DNA of 64,000 nt, from contig JAFUNS010000029.1 in the NCBI GenBank assembly GCA_017472925.1, positions 112,308 through 176,307 of the forward strand, in the 5' to 3' direction. This DNA is from Bacteroides sp. Lineage in GTDB: Bacteria; Bacteroidota; Bacteroidia; Bacteroidales; Bacteroidaceae. The first letter of the stretch is position 1; each line of letters starts with the position of its first letter. Position numbers and translations under genes: made by a program. Below, in pieces: positions 52,965-61,745 of the stretch. The notes under the pieces were generated by a model that did no database searches, was not told the DNA's origin, and was given only the letters and a program-made list of their open reading frames with translations.

Positions 52965-55544
52965 TTAAAACGTCATCATCACCATGAAACGGATACCCCA
53001 TTTGTTAACATTTGGATGATACTTGTAATTTACACGACGCACATAATCAATATGTAATATCTTAAATATGTTATGTACCCCAACAAACCATTCCATATAG
53101 GGCTTATTCTTATCCATTACAAAACTGGTGTATTGCCCATCGCGCATCGGGAAAACAAACAAATCACCGTCATTGGGATTCAAGAATGGATTGTTCTTAT
53201 CGGTCAGTTGTCCATAAAGCATCTTGAAACCAAAAGCTTCGCGCCACTTGAGCTTTTTGATTAACGGAATACGATTGAAAATCTTTCCGTTCATATCCCA
53301 AGTTATATCGAGTGAGGCATAACGGTCGTTCAAAAATTCCATATTATTAATAAGATTGAACGTTTCACGTTGCAAAATGTATGATAAGTTGGCTGCTGGC
53401 ATGATGAGTAATGGGAACGGAACTTTATTCCACTGTGCCCCACCCTTTATGTAGCAATCAATTTTTCCCCAGGACGAGAACCAGAAACGTTTATAAATAC
53501 CCAATTCCGTCAAGTTATAATTATAATCACCTCCTAATACACCTTTAAATCCGGCGGTATGTGAAAGTGTGAATACAGGTGCATCGAAAGATACAGGTAT
53601 ACGTCTTTGCTTGGTATTAATAAATGTCTCACCTGGTGCATAACGTAAAGTCAACGATGCTTCGGTGGTGGTAATATCGGGCACAATAGTTTGTGCTGCA
53701 TCATTCCGCATATATACCAATTTACCAGTCGGCTCATCGTTTGTATTTTTCAACTCAAGGGTTGTTTTGAAACCATATTCTGTTTCGCGCTCATATTTCA
53801 AGGCAACATTTCGTACATACATCATTTGGTCTACCGTAGTTGTCTTGAAAGAGGTGAATACATTATCTTTATCCGTCTTCAAGAACTTGTCAGTAGGTGC
53901 CATTACATCGTACATGAATGTACCGGTGACAGAGTGCTTCGGGAATTCGCGAGGTAGATATTCTTTTTTACTGAACGAATATTCTACTTCGGCCATACCT
54001 TTGGAACGATGGTCTTTGAATCCGTAAGCATAATATCCTTTCAAGAAAAGATGAGGATTCAGATTTGCGGTGGTTTGAGCACTGGCTCTTAATCTCATAC
54101 CATCTATGTAGTTACTTGAAATCATGGTGTTGATAGGTCCGATATCAACCTTACTTGGATGATCTTTTGTTCCTGTTTCCACGAAATTCTCGATAAATGC
54201 CTTCAATACAAATATTACATATTTAAATCCGGGCATCTGTTCCAATCGCTTGACTAACAAATCCATGGAACTTTCAGTTTGTGAGAGCGGTACTTGTCTG
54301 TATTGATTCCAGAAATCATCTCCACGCATCATGGCATCTGCTTCCTTAATTTCCTTTCCTTTACGCTTGAATAATTGTTCTGGAAGTTCATCGAAAGCAT
54401 AATCGCTATATCGGGTAGTACGACGTATCTGGAAACCTTGCATGACTTTCATGATGGTCATTTCTACTATCATATCGTCAGTGCTTAATACCCATTCTCC
54501 ATTTGGTAATTCTTCGAATTCCTGTATAATGTTCATATTATCCACGAAATTCACACCACTTTTCTTGGGAAGATTCAATGTACATTTTTTAACTCGGAAA
54601 GTAGAATCGGCAAGTACATATAGATGTCCGGTGAAACCGAAATCCTGTGAATTGTTGGGTACGAACGACAGATGGAAACATTTATCCCTATCTACATACG
54701 TAGTATCCATGATATAATACTTATAAAAGGATATGGCATCACTCGATGAAATAGGACTAATAAAAGGATATTGTAATAAACGAATATCGTCATCGTAAAT
54801 ATTCACATCGGTAAAAATGTCTTTCAAAATGGTTGAAAGCATATCGCCTGTTGCAAACAGTTCGTTTACTCCAGTTGAGCTGATTCCTTTAATGATGGTT
54901 TTCTCGCTCTTTGGATTCTTACGATAAAGCTGTTGTGAAGCGGTTTCATCCACAGAAATGGGTAAAATTAGTTTGTTGGTTTCTTCACATAATTCTATTT
55001 GATCCTTTAGGAAAGGCATTTTCTTATAAACCCCATTTTGTAGCATTTCAGGAGTAACATCGTTTAGAGCCATGGTGATTTTCTGATAACGATTAAATTG
55101 GTAATAATCGTTTTCTTCCAAACGTGTTTGTTTTTTGGCAGCAATAACCTTTTTCATCATCTCCACTGCTGGATTGTTCTTACGCGAATAGCGTTCTTTT
55201 TTAGGTTTTACAACCACTTCTTGCAACAAAACATCATCCGGGCGCAACTTGACATTGAGCTGTTTGGTTTGTCCTGGGATTATTTTTACTACTTTTGTGA
55301 TATAGCCTACCGCTGAAAATGTCAATTCATTCCATCCGTTACGGGTCTCCACACGATAATTACCATCTATATCGGTGATGGAACCTACTCCTTTACCTTC
55401 ATAATAAATGGAAATATATGGTAGCGGCTCATTTGTAAGCGAATCGGTTACAACTCCTTGTATTTGCTGTGAATATACGGTGTGACAGCAATTCCACAGC
55501 ATGATGAAAAGAAATGTAATGAGGTTTTTATGTCTTATATTCAT
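52965..55544 (-). CDS. Outer-membrane protein: carboxypeptidase-like regulatory domain plus DUF5686
   Basis: 859 residues. Signal peptide (1-26, ending TVYSQ). Residues ~28-105 form a CarboxypepD-reg-like beta-sandwich (VTDSLTNEPLPYISIYYEGK, ITDIDGNYRV) as found at the N-terminus of SusC-like receptors. The rest matches my recollection of DUF5686: strand-rich with alternating hydrophobic residues and ending in aromatic VNKWGIRFMVMMTF, typical of an outer-membrane beta-barrel. There is no TonB plug. Function unknown. Its own TAAATTTG box is at 55574-55581 and a strong terminator follows. Confidence 0.85.
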   Translation of the reverse strand: MNIRHKNLITFLFIMLWNCCHTVYSQQIQGVVTDSLTNEPLPYISIYYEGKGVGSITDIDGNYRVETRNGWNELTFSAVGYITKVVKIIPGQTKQLNVKLRPDDVLLQEVVVKPKKERYSRKNNPAVEMMKKVIAAKKQTRLEENDYYQFNRYQKITMALNDVTPEMLQNGVYKKMPFLKDQIELCEETNKLILPISVDETASQQLYRKNPKSEKTIIKGISSTGVNELFATGDMLSTILKDIFTDVNIYDDDIRLLQYPFISPISSSDAISFYKYYIMDTTYVDRDKCFHLSFVPNNSQDFGFTGHLYVLADSTFRVKKCTLNLPKKSGVNFVDNMNIIQEFEELPNGEWVLSTDDMIVEMTIMKVMQGFQIRRTTRYSDYAFDELPEQLFKRKGKEIKEADAMMRGDDFWNQYRQVPLSQTESSMDLLVKRLEQMPGFKYVIFVLKAFIENFVETGTKDHPSKVDIGPINTMISSNYIDGMRLRASAQTTANLNPHLFLKGYYAYGFKDHRSKGMAEVEYSFSKKEYLPREFPKHSVTGTFMYDVMAPTDKFLKTDKDNVFTSFKTTTVDQMMYVRNVALKYERETEYGFKTTLELKNTNDEPTGKLVYMRNDAAQTIVPDITTTEASLTLRYAPGETFINTKQRRIPVSFDAPVFTLSHTAGFKGVLGGDYNYNLTELGIYKRFWFSSWGKIDCYIKGGAQWNKVPFPLLIMPAANLSYILQRETFNLINNMEFLNDRYASLDITWDMNGKIFNRIPLIKKLKWREAFGFKMLYGQLTDKNNPFLNPNDGDLFVFPMRDGQYTSFVMDKNKPYMEWFVGVHNIFKILHIDYVRRVNYKYHPNVNKWGIRFMVMMTF

Positions 55545-55573
55545 TCTTTATCCTAAACCTAATAATTTGGTTG

Positions 55574-55581
55574 CAAATTTA
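55574..55581 (-). promoter_or_regulatory. Promoter -7 box of the DUF5686 gene
   Basis: TAAATTTG on the minus strand, 29 bp before ATG 55544. A TTTG lies upstream but at 23 nt, slightly outside the usual spacing. Confidence 0.5.
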
Positions 55582-55697
55582 GTAATTAACCTTTTATAAA
55601 GTTGCAAAATAAAGTGAATAAATGCTGAAATATTCCATTTGGAACAGAATATAGGTAAAAACTACAAGGAAAATTAGTTCTCTAATTGTATTAAATA

Positions 55698-55729
55698 AAA
55701 AAGGAATCTTTTCACAAAGACTCCTTTTT
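55698..55729 (-). terminator. Orphan terminator upstream of the DUF5686 gene
   Basis: A 14-bp stem (55698-55711 with 55716-55729) and a 4-nt loop. On the minus-strand RNA every position pairs (one G-U) and the stem is followed by TTTTTTATTT; on the plus strand the same position is an A-C mismatch. This fixes the direction as minus. No annotated gene precedes it, only the orphan unit 55735-55943. Confidence 0.75.
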
Positions 55730-55734
55730 AGTTT

Positions 55735-55863
55735 TCAATAGGTATTAGTTTTTTTTAAGGTAAAAAGATTGTTTTCAGGATAACGGTGCAAATATCGTAG
55801 CTTTTTTCGAGGTGGCCAAATAAAAAAACATGTCATACAACATATTTTTGCATTTACTGTCAT
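55735..55863 (-). CDS. Possible 42-residue small protein in an orphan transcription unit
   Basis: The frame MTVNAKICCMTCFFIWPPRK, then KLRYLHRYPENNLFTLKKTNTY, stop. It is basic, with three cysteines near the N-terminus and an aromatic patch. A purine-rich GAAGAGGAAA lies 12-20 bp before the ATG. It is framed by a consensus promoter (55914-55943) and a terminator whose stem starts 6 bp after the stop codon. I recognise no family. The alternative is a noncoding RNA of about 200 nt with a chance open frame. Confidence 0.4.
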   Translation of the reverse strand: MTVNAKICCMTCFFIWPPRKKLRYLHRYPENNLFTLKKTNTY

Positions 55864-55913
55864 TTTGTTGGTAATTTCCTCTTCAATACATATACGATAA
55901 TGCTTTTATGTGA

Positions 55914-55943
55914 CAAAGGTACAAAATATTCTCCGAGAAACAA
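55914..55943 (-). promoter_or_regulatory. Orphan promoter in the DUF5686-glnS interval
   Basis: TTG (55941-55943), 19-nt spacer, TACCTTTG (55914-55921) on the minus strand. It drives the unit ending at the orphan terminator at 55698. A second, imperfect TTTG-N20-GATATTTG lies inside the unit near 55786-55817. Confidence 0.6.
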
Positions 55944-56123
55944 GTGTTTTTGTGCAAATTAATGACATTTTTATTTTTTGACTTATTTCTGTAAATATTT
56001 AAGCTGTAAATTGTAAATACATTTTCCTTATTACATCGTACTTTTGGAAGGAAAACATCGTTTTATGAAGAAAAAAATGACGATATATCGTTTATAAATA
56101 ATGTATATACCAAAAAGAATGTG

Positions 56124-56131
56124 TATTTTTG
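56124..56131 (+). promoter_or_regulatory. Promoter -7 box of the glnS operon
   Basis: TATTTTTG, 27 bp before ATG 56159. The preceding 55944-56123 contains the 12-mer AAACATCGTTTT (56053) and the palindrome ACGATATATCGT (56080-56091), both possible protein sites. Confidence 0.5.
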
Positions 56132-56158
56132 CAATTCAAAATATAAAAAGAATATTCT

Positions 56159-57898
56159 ATGACTGAAATGAATACTACAGAGGCTACTGAAAAGAGAAGC
56201 CTGAATTTTATCGAACAAGCCGTTGAAAATGATTTGAGAGAAGGTAAGAATGGAAATCGTGTGCAAACACGTTTCCCACCCGAACCTAATGGTTATTTGC
56301 ATATAGGTCATGCCAAAGCCATTTGCTTGGATTTTGGTATAGCTGCTCGTTATGGTGGTGTATGTAACTTACGCTTTGATGACACTAACCCTACGAAGGA
56401 AGATGTAGAATATGTAGAAGCAATAAAAGAAGATATTCAATGGTTAGGTTTCCAGTGGGGAAATGAATATTATGCATCTGATTACTTCCAACAATTGTGG
56501 GATTTTGCCATCCGTCTAATAAAGGAAGGAAAAGCCTATATTGATGAACAATCTTCTGAAGATATTGCTGCACAAAAAGGAACTCCCACTCAACCAGGAA
56601 CAGAAAGTCCTTATCGTAACCGCCCGGTTGAAGAAAGTATGGAACTCTTCTTAAAAATGAATACGGGTGAAATAGAAGAAGGAAAGATGGTTTTGCGTGC
56701 TAAAATAGACATGGCAAGTCCTAACATGCATTTCCGTGATCCTATTATCTACCGAGTGGTAAAACATCCGCATCATAGAACTGGTGATACATGGAAAGCC
56801 TATCCTATGTATGATTTTGCTCATGGACAAAGTGATTTCTTTGAAGGTGTGACTCATTCATTATGTACATTGGAATTTGTTCCTCACCGTCCTTTATATG
56901 ATTTATTTGTAGATTGGGTTAAAGAAGAACAAGATTTGGATGACAACCGTCCTCGTCAGTATGAGTTCAATAAGCTGAATCTCAATTATACGTTGATGAG
57001 CAAACGTAATTTGCTTGTGTTGGTTAAAGAAGGTTTGGTAAACGGTTGGGATGACCCTCGAATGCCGACTATTTGCGCATTCCGTCGTCGTGGTTATTCT
57101 CCCGAATCGATTCGTAACTTTGTTGACAAGATTGGTTATACCACTTACGATGCGTTAAATGATTTCGCCTTGTTGGAGAGTGCAGTCCGTGAAGATCTCA
57201 ATGCCCGTTCGACTCGTGTATCAGCCGTAATCAATCCGGTGAAACTGATTATTACCAATTATCCGGAAGGAAAAGTGGAAGAAATGGAAGCCATCAATAA
57301 CCCTGAAGATCCTACAGCTGGAAGCCATGTAATTGAATTCAGTCGTGAATTATGGATGGAACGTGAAGACTTCATGGAGGATGCTCCAAAAAAATATTTC
57401 CGCATGACACCTGGTCAAGAAGTACGTTTGAAGAATGCTTATATTGTTAAATGTACAGGATGCAAGAAAGATGAGAATGGCAATATCGTTGAAGTATATG
57501 CAGAATACGATCCTGACACCAAAACTGGTATGCCGGGAAGTAGCCGTAAGGTAAAAGGAACTTTGCATTGGGTAAGTTGTAATCACTGTCTTAAAGCAGA
57601 AGTCCGTTTGTATGACCGTTTGTGGAAAGTGGAAAATCCACGTGATGAAATGGCTGCTATTCGTGAAGCCAAGAATTGCGATGCACTTGAAGCCATGAAA
57701 GAAATGATTAATCCGGATTCGTTGAAAGTTTTGACTGAATGTTATGTTGAAAAATTCTTGGCTGATGCCAAACCTTTGGATTATCTGCAATTCCAACGTA
57801 TCGGTTATTTCAATGTCGACAAGGATTCAACACCAGAACATCTGGTTTTCAACCGTACTGTATCATTAAAGGATACATGGAGCAAAATTAATAAATAA
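56159..57898 (+). CDS. glnS: Glutamine-tRNA ligase
   Basis: 579 residues. Class I synthetase with the HIGH motif in PPEPNGYLHIGHAKAI (about 42-57) and the KMSKS-equivalent LMSKRNLLVLV. DDTNPTKEDVEYVEAIKEDI and YDFAHGQSDFFEGVTHSLCT are GlnRS-specific; the C-terminal beta-barrels bind the anticodon. A four-cysteine region (KCTGCKKDENG ... SCNHCLKAE) in the C-terminal part looks like a zinc-binding insertion, which is not in the E. coli enzyme. First gene of glnS-TPR-dedA-tpx; the next gene starts 10 bp later. Confidence 0.96.
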   Translation: MTEMNTTEATEKRSLNFIEQAVENDLREGKNGNRVQTRFPPEPNGYLHIGHAKAICLDFGIAARYGGVCNLRFDDTNPTKEDVEYVEAIKEDIQWLGFQWGNEYYASDYFQQLWDFAIRLIKEGKAYIDEQSSEDIAAQKGTPTQPGTESPYRNRPVEESMELFLKMNTGEIEEGKMVLRAKIDMASPNMHFRDPIIYRVVKHPHHRTGDTWKAYPMYDFAHGQSDFFEGVTHSLCTLEFVPHRPLYDLFVDWVKEEQDLDDNRPRQYEFNKLNLNYTLMSKRNLLVLVKEGLVNGWDDPRMPTICAFRRRGYSPESIRNFVDKIGYTTYDALNDFALLESAVREDLNARSTRVSAVINPVKLIITNYPEGKVEEMEAINNPEDPTAGSHVIEFSRELWMEREDFMEDAPKKYFRMTPGQEVRLKNAYIVKCTGCKKDENGNIVEVYAEYDPDTKTGMPGSSRKVKGTLHWVSCNHCLKAEVRLYDRLWKVENPRDEMAAIREAKNCDALEAMKEMINPDSLKVLTECYVEKFLADAKPLDYLQFQRIGYFNVDKDSTPEHLVFNRTVSLKDTWSKINK

Positions 57899-57908
57899 TG
57901 CTATTTAA

Positions 57909-59369
57909 ATGATGAGAAGTGATCTTTCTTCATATTTTGAAGAACCTGATTTCAAACAATTAATAGCTAAATATGAGGGTATGGTGAAAAACCATACCCC
58001 CATCTATTTTGATACCGATGAACTGACGGATTTGGCCGACTACTATATATATATAGGAAAAGAAACAGAAGCCGATAAAGTAATGGAATATTCCCTTCAG
58101 CTACATCCTAACAATACAGATGCCTTGATATATAAAATACGCACGTTATATTTCAATGGCAATAAAGAAGAAGCCCAACAATTGTTCAATTTGATTGAAG
58201 ACACAACTGATCGGGAAGTGTTGTTCTTGAGAGCAGATTTGTTGATTGAAGAAAAAAAATATAAGGAAGCTGAATGCATTTATCAGGAACTGGCAGAAGC
58301 CGAAGGTGAATCATTGCAAATTCTTAGTGATATTGTCATTTGTTACATGGATGTCAATAACAAGGAATACGCTCGTCAATGGCTATCAAAAATAGAGGAA
58401 AAAGGATATAATCAAGAAAATAGTCAGATATATCGAGATTTATGGTGTGAATACTGCATGACTTTCGATAATCCTCAAGAAGCTGAAAAAGCACTTCAAA
58501 TGAGTGTGGATGAACACCCCTACTCTATTAAATATTGGAATGGTTTGGCTAAATGCTATTTGGCGCAATGCTGCTTTCTGAAAGCCCATGAAGCTATTGA
58601 TTTTTCTTTAGCAATCGATGAGAATAATCAGGAATCCTGTGAGTTGAAGGCATATTGCTATATGCAGGAAGAAAATTACGAAGAAGCTATTAGAATTTAC
58701 GAACAAATATCTCAGACATCTTTTAATAATAAAGACCGTATATTTTCTCAGTTGGCTCAATGTTATGTTAGTCTTGGAAAATTCTATCGTGCTATTGACT
58801 ATTATACAGAGTGGCTCACTGAATATCCCCAAATATCCAATTATGTAAAGGCAGAAATCTATCGAAACATATCTGAATGTTATTGTAATTTAGGAGAGCT
58901 TGAACAAGGAATGAAGTTTATTGACTTCTCATTGGAGTATGATCCATTAGCCTTTGAAGCTATTTTGCATAAAGCATCTATTTATCTGAATGTTGGTGAC
59001 TATCAGTCTGCTGAATATTTGTTCCAAAAGGCTGAAGAAATTTGTCCGGATGATGAACGTGAGAATATGCTTTATGCCATAGCATTATCTTATTTCCTTT
59101 TAAAGCAACATCCACAAGTTATTGAGTGGTGCGAGAAAGCCATGAAGGAATATCCGGATAGTGTCAAGAAAGGGATAGTGCAATTGTCATATAGTTATTT
59201 CCAAATTGGTGACCATTTGGGTGGGTTTGCTTGTTTAAGAGAAGCTGTAGGATTATACAAAAATGATCAGTTGGACGAAAAGAATGCTCAAATGCTTCGG
59301 ACGATGATTAATGATATGCAAGAACGAAATAAGGATAAGAATATTGATTTAAATGAATTTAATTTATAA
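57909..59369 (+). CDS. Tetratricopeptide repeat protein
   Basis: 486 residues, no signal peptide or membrane helix, so probably cytoplasmic. About ten TPR-like helical pairs are visible (ADYYIYIGKETEADKVMEYS, AKCYLAQCCFLKAHEAIDFS, AYCYMQEENYEEAIRIYEQI, AQCYVSLGKFYRAIDYYTEW, SECYCNLGELEQGMKFIDFS). TPRs bind partner proteins; nothing tells which. It lies between glnS (10 bp) and dedA (2 bp) on the same strand. Confidence 0.9.
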   Translation: MMRSDLSSYFEEPDFKQLIAKYEGMVKNHTPIYFDTDELTDLADYYIYIGKETEADKVMEYSLQLHPNNTDALIYKIRTLYFNGNKEEAQQLFNLIEDTTDREVLFLRADLLIEEKKYKEAECIYQELAEAEGESLQILSDIVICYMDVNNKEYARQWLSKIEEKGYNQENSQIYRDLWCEYCMTFDNPQEAEKALQMSVDEHPYSIKYWNGLAKCYLAQCCFLKAHEAIDFSLAIDENNQESCELKAYCYMQEENYEEAIRIYEQISQTSFNNKDRIFSQLAQCYVSLGKFYRAIDYYTEWLTEYPQISNYVKAEIYRNISECYCNLGELEQGMKFIDFSLEYDPLAFEAILHKASIYLNVGDYQSAEYLFQKAEEICPDDERENMLYAIALSYFLLKQHPQVIEWCEKAMKEYPDSVKKGIVQLSYSYFQIGDHLGGFACLREAVGLYKNDQLDEKNAQMLRTMINDMQERNKDKNIDLNEFNL

Positions 59370-59371
59370 TT

Positions 59372-59998
59372 ATGGAATCTGTTACATTTATACAATGGTG
59401 TCTTGACCATTTGAACTATTGGACTATTACATTATTGATGACAATTGAGAGTTCGTTCATCCCCTTTCCATCTGAAGTTGTAGTGCCCCCTGCTGCTTAC
59501 AAAGCTGCAGGAGCCAACAGTGACCTGAATGTGTTTTTAGTTGTACTTTTTGCCACTATGGGAGCTAATATTGGTGCCGTAATCAATTATTATTTGGCCT
59601 ATTTCGTAGGTCGTCCTATCGTATATAAGTTTGCAAATAGCAGATTGGGACATCTCTGTCTGATTGATGAAGAAAAGGTAAAACATGCTGAAGCGTATTT
59701 TGAAAAGCATGGTGCATTATCTACTTTTGTTGGACGATTGATTCCGGCAGTACGACAGTTGATATCCATTCCTGCAGGATTGGCTAAAATGAAATTGTCT
59801 ACATTTTTACTTTATACCACATTGGGAGCTGGTATTTGGAATACTATATTAGCTGCTATCGGTTATTATTTGCAATCGGTTGTACCCGAAGAACAATTGA
59901 TGGAAACTGTAACCAAGTATAGTCACGAATTAGGTTACATCTTTATCGGAGTAGGTGTACTTGTTGTAGGATATCTTATCTATAAAGGTAGAAAATAA
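59372..59998 (+). CDS. DedA-family membrane protein
   Basis: 208 residues, four to five membrane segments. The family signature is clear: ESSFIPFPSEVVVPPAAYKA near the start and FVGRLIPAVRQLISIPAGLA (about 118-137) with the conserved Arg residues of the re-entrant loop. DedA/UPF0043 proteins recycle undecaprenyl phosphate or flip phospholipids. Third gene of the glnS operon, 2 bp after the TPR gene. Confidence 0.93.
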   Translation: MESVTFIQWCLDHLNYWTITLLMTIESSFIPFPSEVVVPPAAYKAAGANSDLNVFLVVLFATMGANIGAVINYYLAYFVGRPIVYKFANSRLGHLCLIDEEKVKHAEAYFEKHGALSTFVGRLIPAVRQLISIPAGLAKMKLSTFLLYTTLGAGIWNTILAAIGYYLQSVVPEEQLMETVTKYSHELGYIFIGVGVLVVGYLIYKGRK

Positions 59999-60052
59999 AC
60001 ATTTCCCTCCTAATAATTGTTATTGCCATATATCATTCTAAAAAGAACATAT

Positions 60053-60553
60053 ATGGCAATAACTTTTAAAGGAACCCCCATTTCATTAGCAGGACATTTC
60101 ATTAAAGAAAGCAGCAATGCTCCAGACTTTACTTTAATTCAAACGGATCTCACTGAATTTTCATTGAAAGAAAATCGTGGAAGTTGCTTTATCTTGAATA
60201 TTTTCCCAAGTCTTGATACCAGCTTATGCGCCACTTCGGTAAGGAAGTTCAATAAAATGGCTGCAAGTTTACCCAATGTCAAAGTTTTGTGCATATCCAA
60301 AGATTTACCATTTGCTCATAATCGTTTCTGTGTAACGGAAGGTATTGACAATGTAATAGCTCTCTCCGACTATCGATATGATTCTGATTTTGGCCATAAA
60401 TATGGATTGCTTATGACCAATGGACCTCTTAAAGGATTACTGGCACGAGCCGTAGTTGTTATCAATCCGGAAGGGAAAGTAATTTATACTCAACTTGTTC
60501 CGGAGATAACACACGAGCCCGACTATGAAGCTGTATTAAAAGCAATCAAATAA
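60053..60553 (+). CDS. tpx: Thiol peroxidase (atypical 2-Cys peroxiredoxin)
   Basis: 166 residues from ATG 60053 (MAITFKGTPISLAGHF). Peroxidatic Cys about residue 60 in SLDTSLCATSVRKF, and resolving cysteine around 95 in HNRFCVTEG, as in Tpx of E. coli. It reduces alkyl hydroperoxides and H2O2 at thioredoxin's expense. It may be cotranscribed with dedA (54-bp gap). Its stop codon abuts that of convergent manC. Confidence 0.95.
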   Translation: MAITFKGTPISLAGHFIKESSNAPDFTLIQTDLTEFSLKENRGSCFILNIFPSLDTSLCATSVRKFNKMAASLPNVKVLCISKDLPFAHNRFCVTEGIDNVIALSDYRYDSDFGHKYGLLMTNGPLKGLLARAVVVINPEGKVIYTQLVPEITHEPDYEAVLKAIK

Positions 60554-61618
60554 TTATTCAGCCGAAAAATCCTTGATGCGTTGTTCTTCTGTTAACCGAC
60601 AGATGAGCAACGTATCATCTTTTTCGGCAACAATATAACCGTCCAATCCTTGAATGACCACTTTCTTTTCTTGGGTTGTATGCACTACACAATTACGCGA
60701 TTCGTACATGTGGATGTTCTCACCTATCAGTGCATTTCCATGAGCATCTTTTTGCGAATTAGATAGTAAGGACCCCCATGTACCCAAATCGCTCCATCCA
60801 AAGTTGGCTGGGAAGACAAATATTTCTTCAGCCTTTTCCATAATGGCATAGTCAATAGAAATACTTTCGCATGTGGGGAATTCCTTATTAATGAGGACTT
60901 GTTCTTCTGCTGTATAGTAATAAGGAAGTAAACTTTCAAATACTTTGGAAATGGCCGGTTGATATACACGGAGAGCATTGATAATGGTACTTACATTCCA
61001 TACAAAAATACCGGAATTCCAATAAAATGAACTTTTCTTTATATATTTCTCGGCGGTAGCTAAATTAGGCTTTTCCTTGAAAGAGTCTACACGATAAATT
61101 TCCTTGTTGTTAATGGAGGGATAACTTAAATCAGCTTCAATATAGCCATATCCTGTTTCTGGGCGATTAGGCTTCATGCCTAATGTAAGAATTGCGTCTG
61201 ATGATGCTGTAAACTTCATGGCAGAAGTGATTACTCGTTGGAATTCCTTTACATCCATCACAATATGGTCACTGGGGGTTACCACCATGTTTGCTTTAGG
61301 ATTACGAGCTTTAATTTTCCAACTTACATATGCTATACAAGGAGCTGTATTTCGACGGCATGGCTCTCGTAATATATGGTCGTCTGCAATTTCAGGCAAT
61401 TGCTTCTTTACTTCTTCTGCATATTTTTCAGAGGTTACAACCCATACATTCTCTGCCGGACAAATATCTTTGAAACGGTCGAATGTGAGCTGAATCAGCG
61501 TTCTACCACAGCCCATTACATCAATAAACTGTTTAGGAAAATCGGGTGTACTCATAGGCCAGAATCGACTACCTACTCCACCGGCCATAATAACAAGATG
61601 ATTATTTTTTACGCTCAT
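60554..61618 (-). CDS. manC: Mannose-1-phosphate guanylyltransferase
   Basis: 354 residues from ATG 61618. Nucleotidyltransferase signature VIMAGGVGSRFWPMSTPDFP with KQF, then VTPSDHIVMDVKEF, GYGYIEAD, FKEKPNLATAEKYI and WNSGIFVW. It makes GDP-mannose, precursor of fucose and mannose in surface glycans. Only the transferase domain is present; the phosphomannose isomerase half of bifunctional ManC is absent. A TATCTTTG box at 61649-61656 excludes the longer frame. Divergent from rfbA. Confidence 0.95.
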   Translation of the reverse strand: MSVKNNHLVIMAGGVGSRFWPMSTPDFPKQFIDVMGCGRTLIQLTFDRFKDICPAENVWVVTSEKYAEEVKKQLPEIADDHILREPCRRNTAPCIAYVSWKIKARNPKANMVVTPSDHIVMDVKEFQRVITSAMKFTASSDAILTLGMKPNRPETGYGYIEADLSYPSINNKEIYRVDSFKEKPNLATAEKYIKKSSFYWNSGIFVWNVSTIINALRVYQPAISKVFESLLPYYYTAEEQVLINKEFPTCESISIDYAIMEKAEEIFVFPANFGWSDLGTWGSLLSNSQKDAHGNALIGENIHMYESRNCVVHTTQEKKVVIQGLDGYIVAEKDDTLLICRLTEEQRIKDFSAE

Positions 61619-61648
61619 AATATATTCTCTTAAAGAAAAATAATGGGG

Positions 61649-61656
61649 CAAAGATA
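61649..61656 (-). promoter_or_regulatory. Promoter -7 box of manC
   Basis: TATCTTTG on the minus strand, 30 bp before ATG 61618. Confidence 0.55.
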
Positions 61657-61700
61657 GCGAAATAATTCAATAAAAACATCTTTTTTCAATGAATATACAT

Positions 61701-61708
61701 TATATTTG
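61701..61708 (+). promoter_or_regulatory. Promoter -7 box of rfbA-rfbC
   Basis: TATATTTG, 37 bp before ATG 61746, divergent from manC. Confidence 0.55.
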
Positions 61709-61745
61709 CATTCAGTATTATAACAAATTACTAAAACAAACTAAT

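Noticed and set aside
58000-58060. Short TATATA run in the TPR gene as a promoter or repeat
   Set aside because: It is inside an uninterrupted coding frame and encodes tyrosine/isoleucine codons in a TPR helix.
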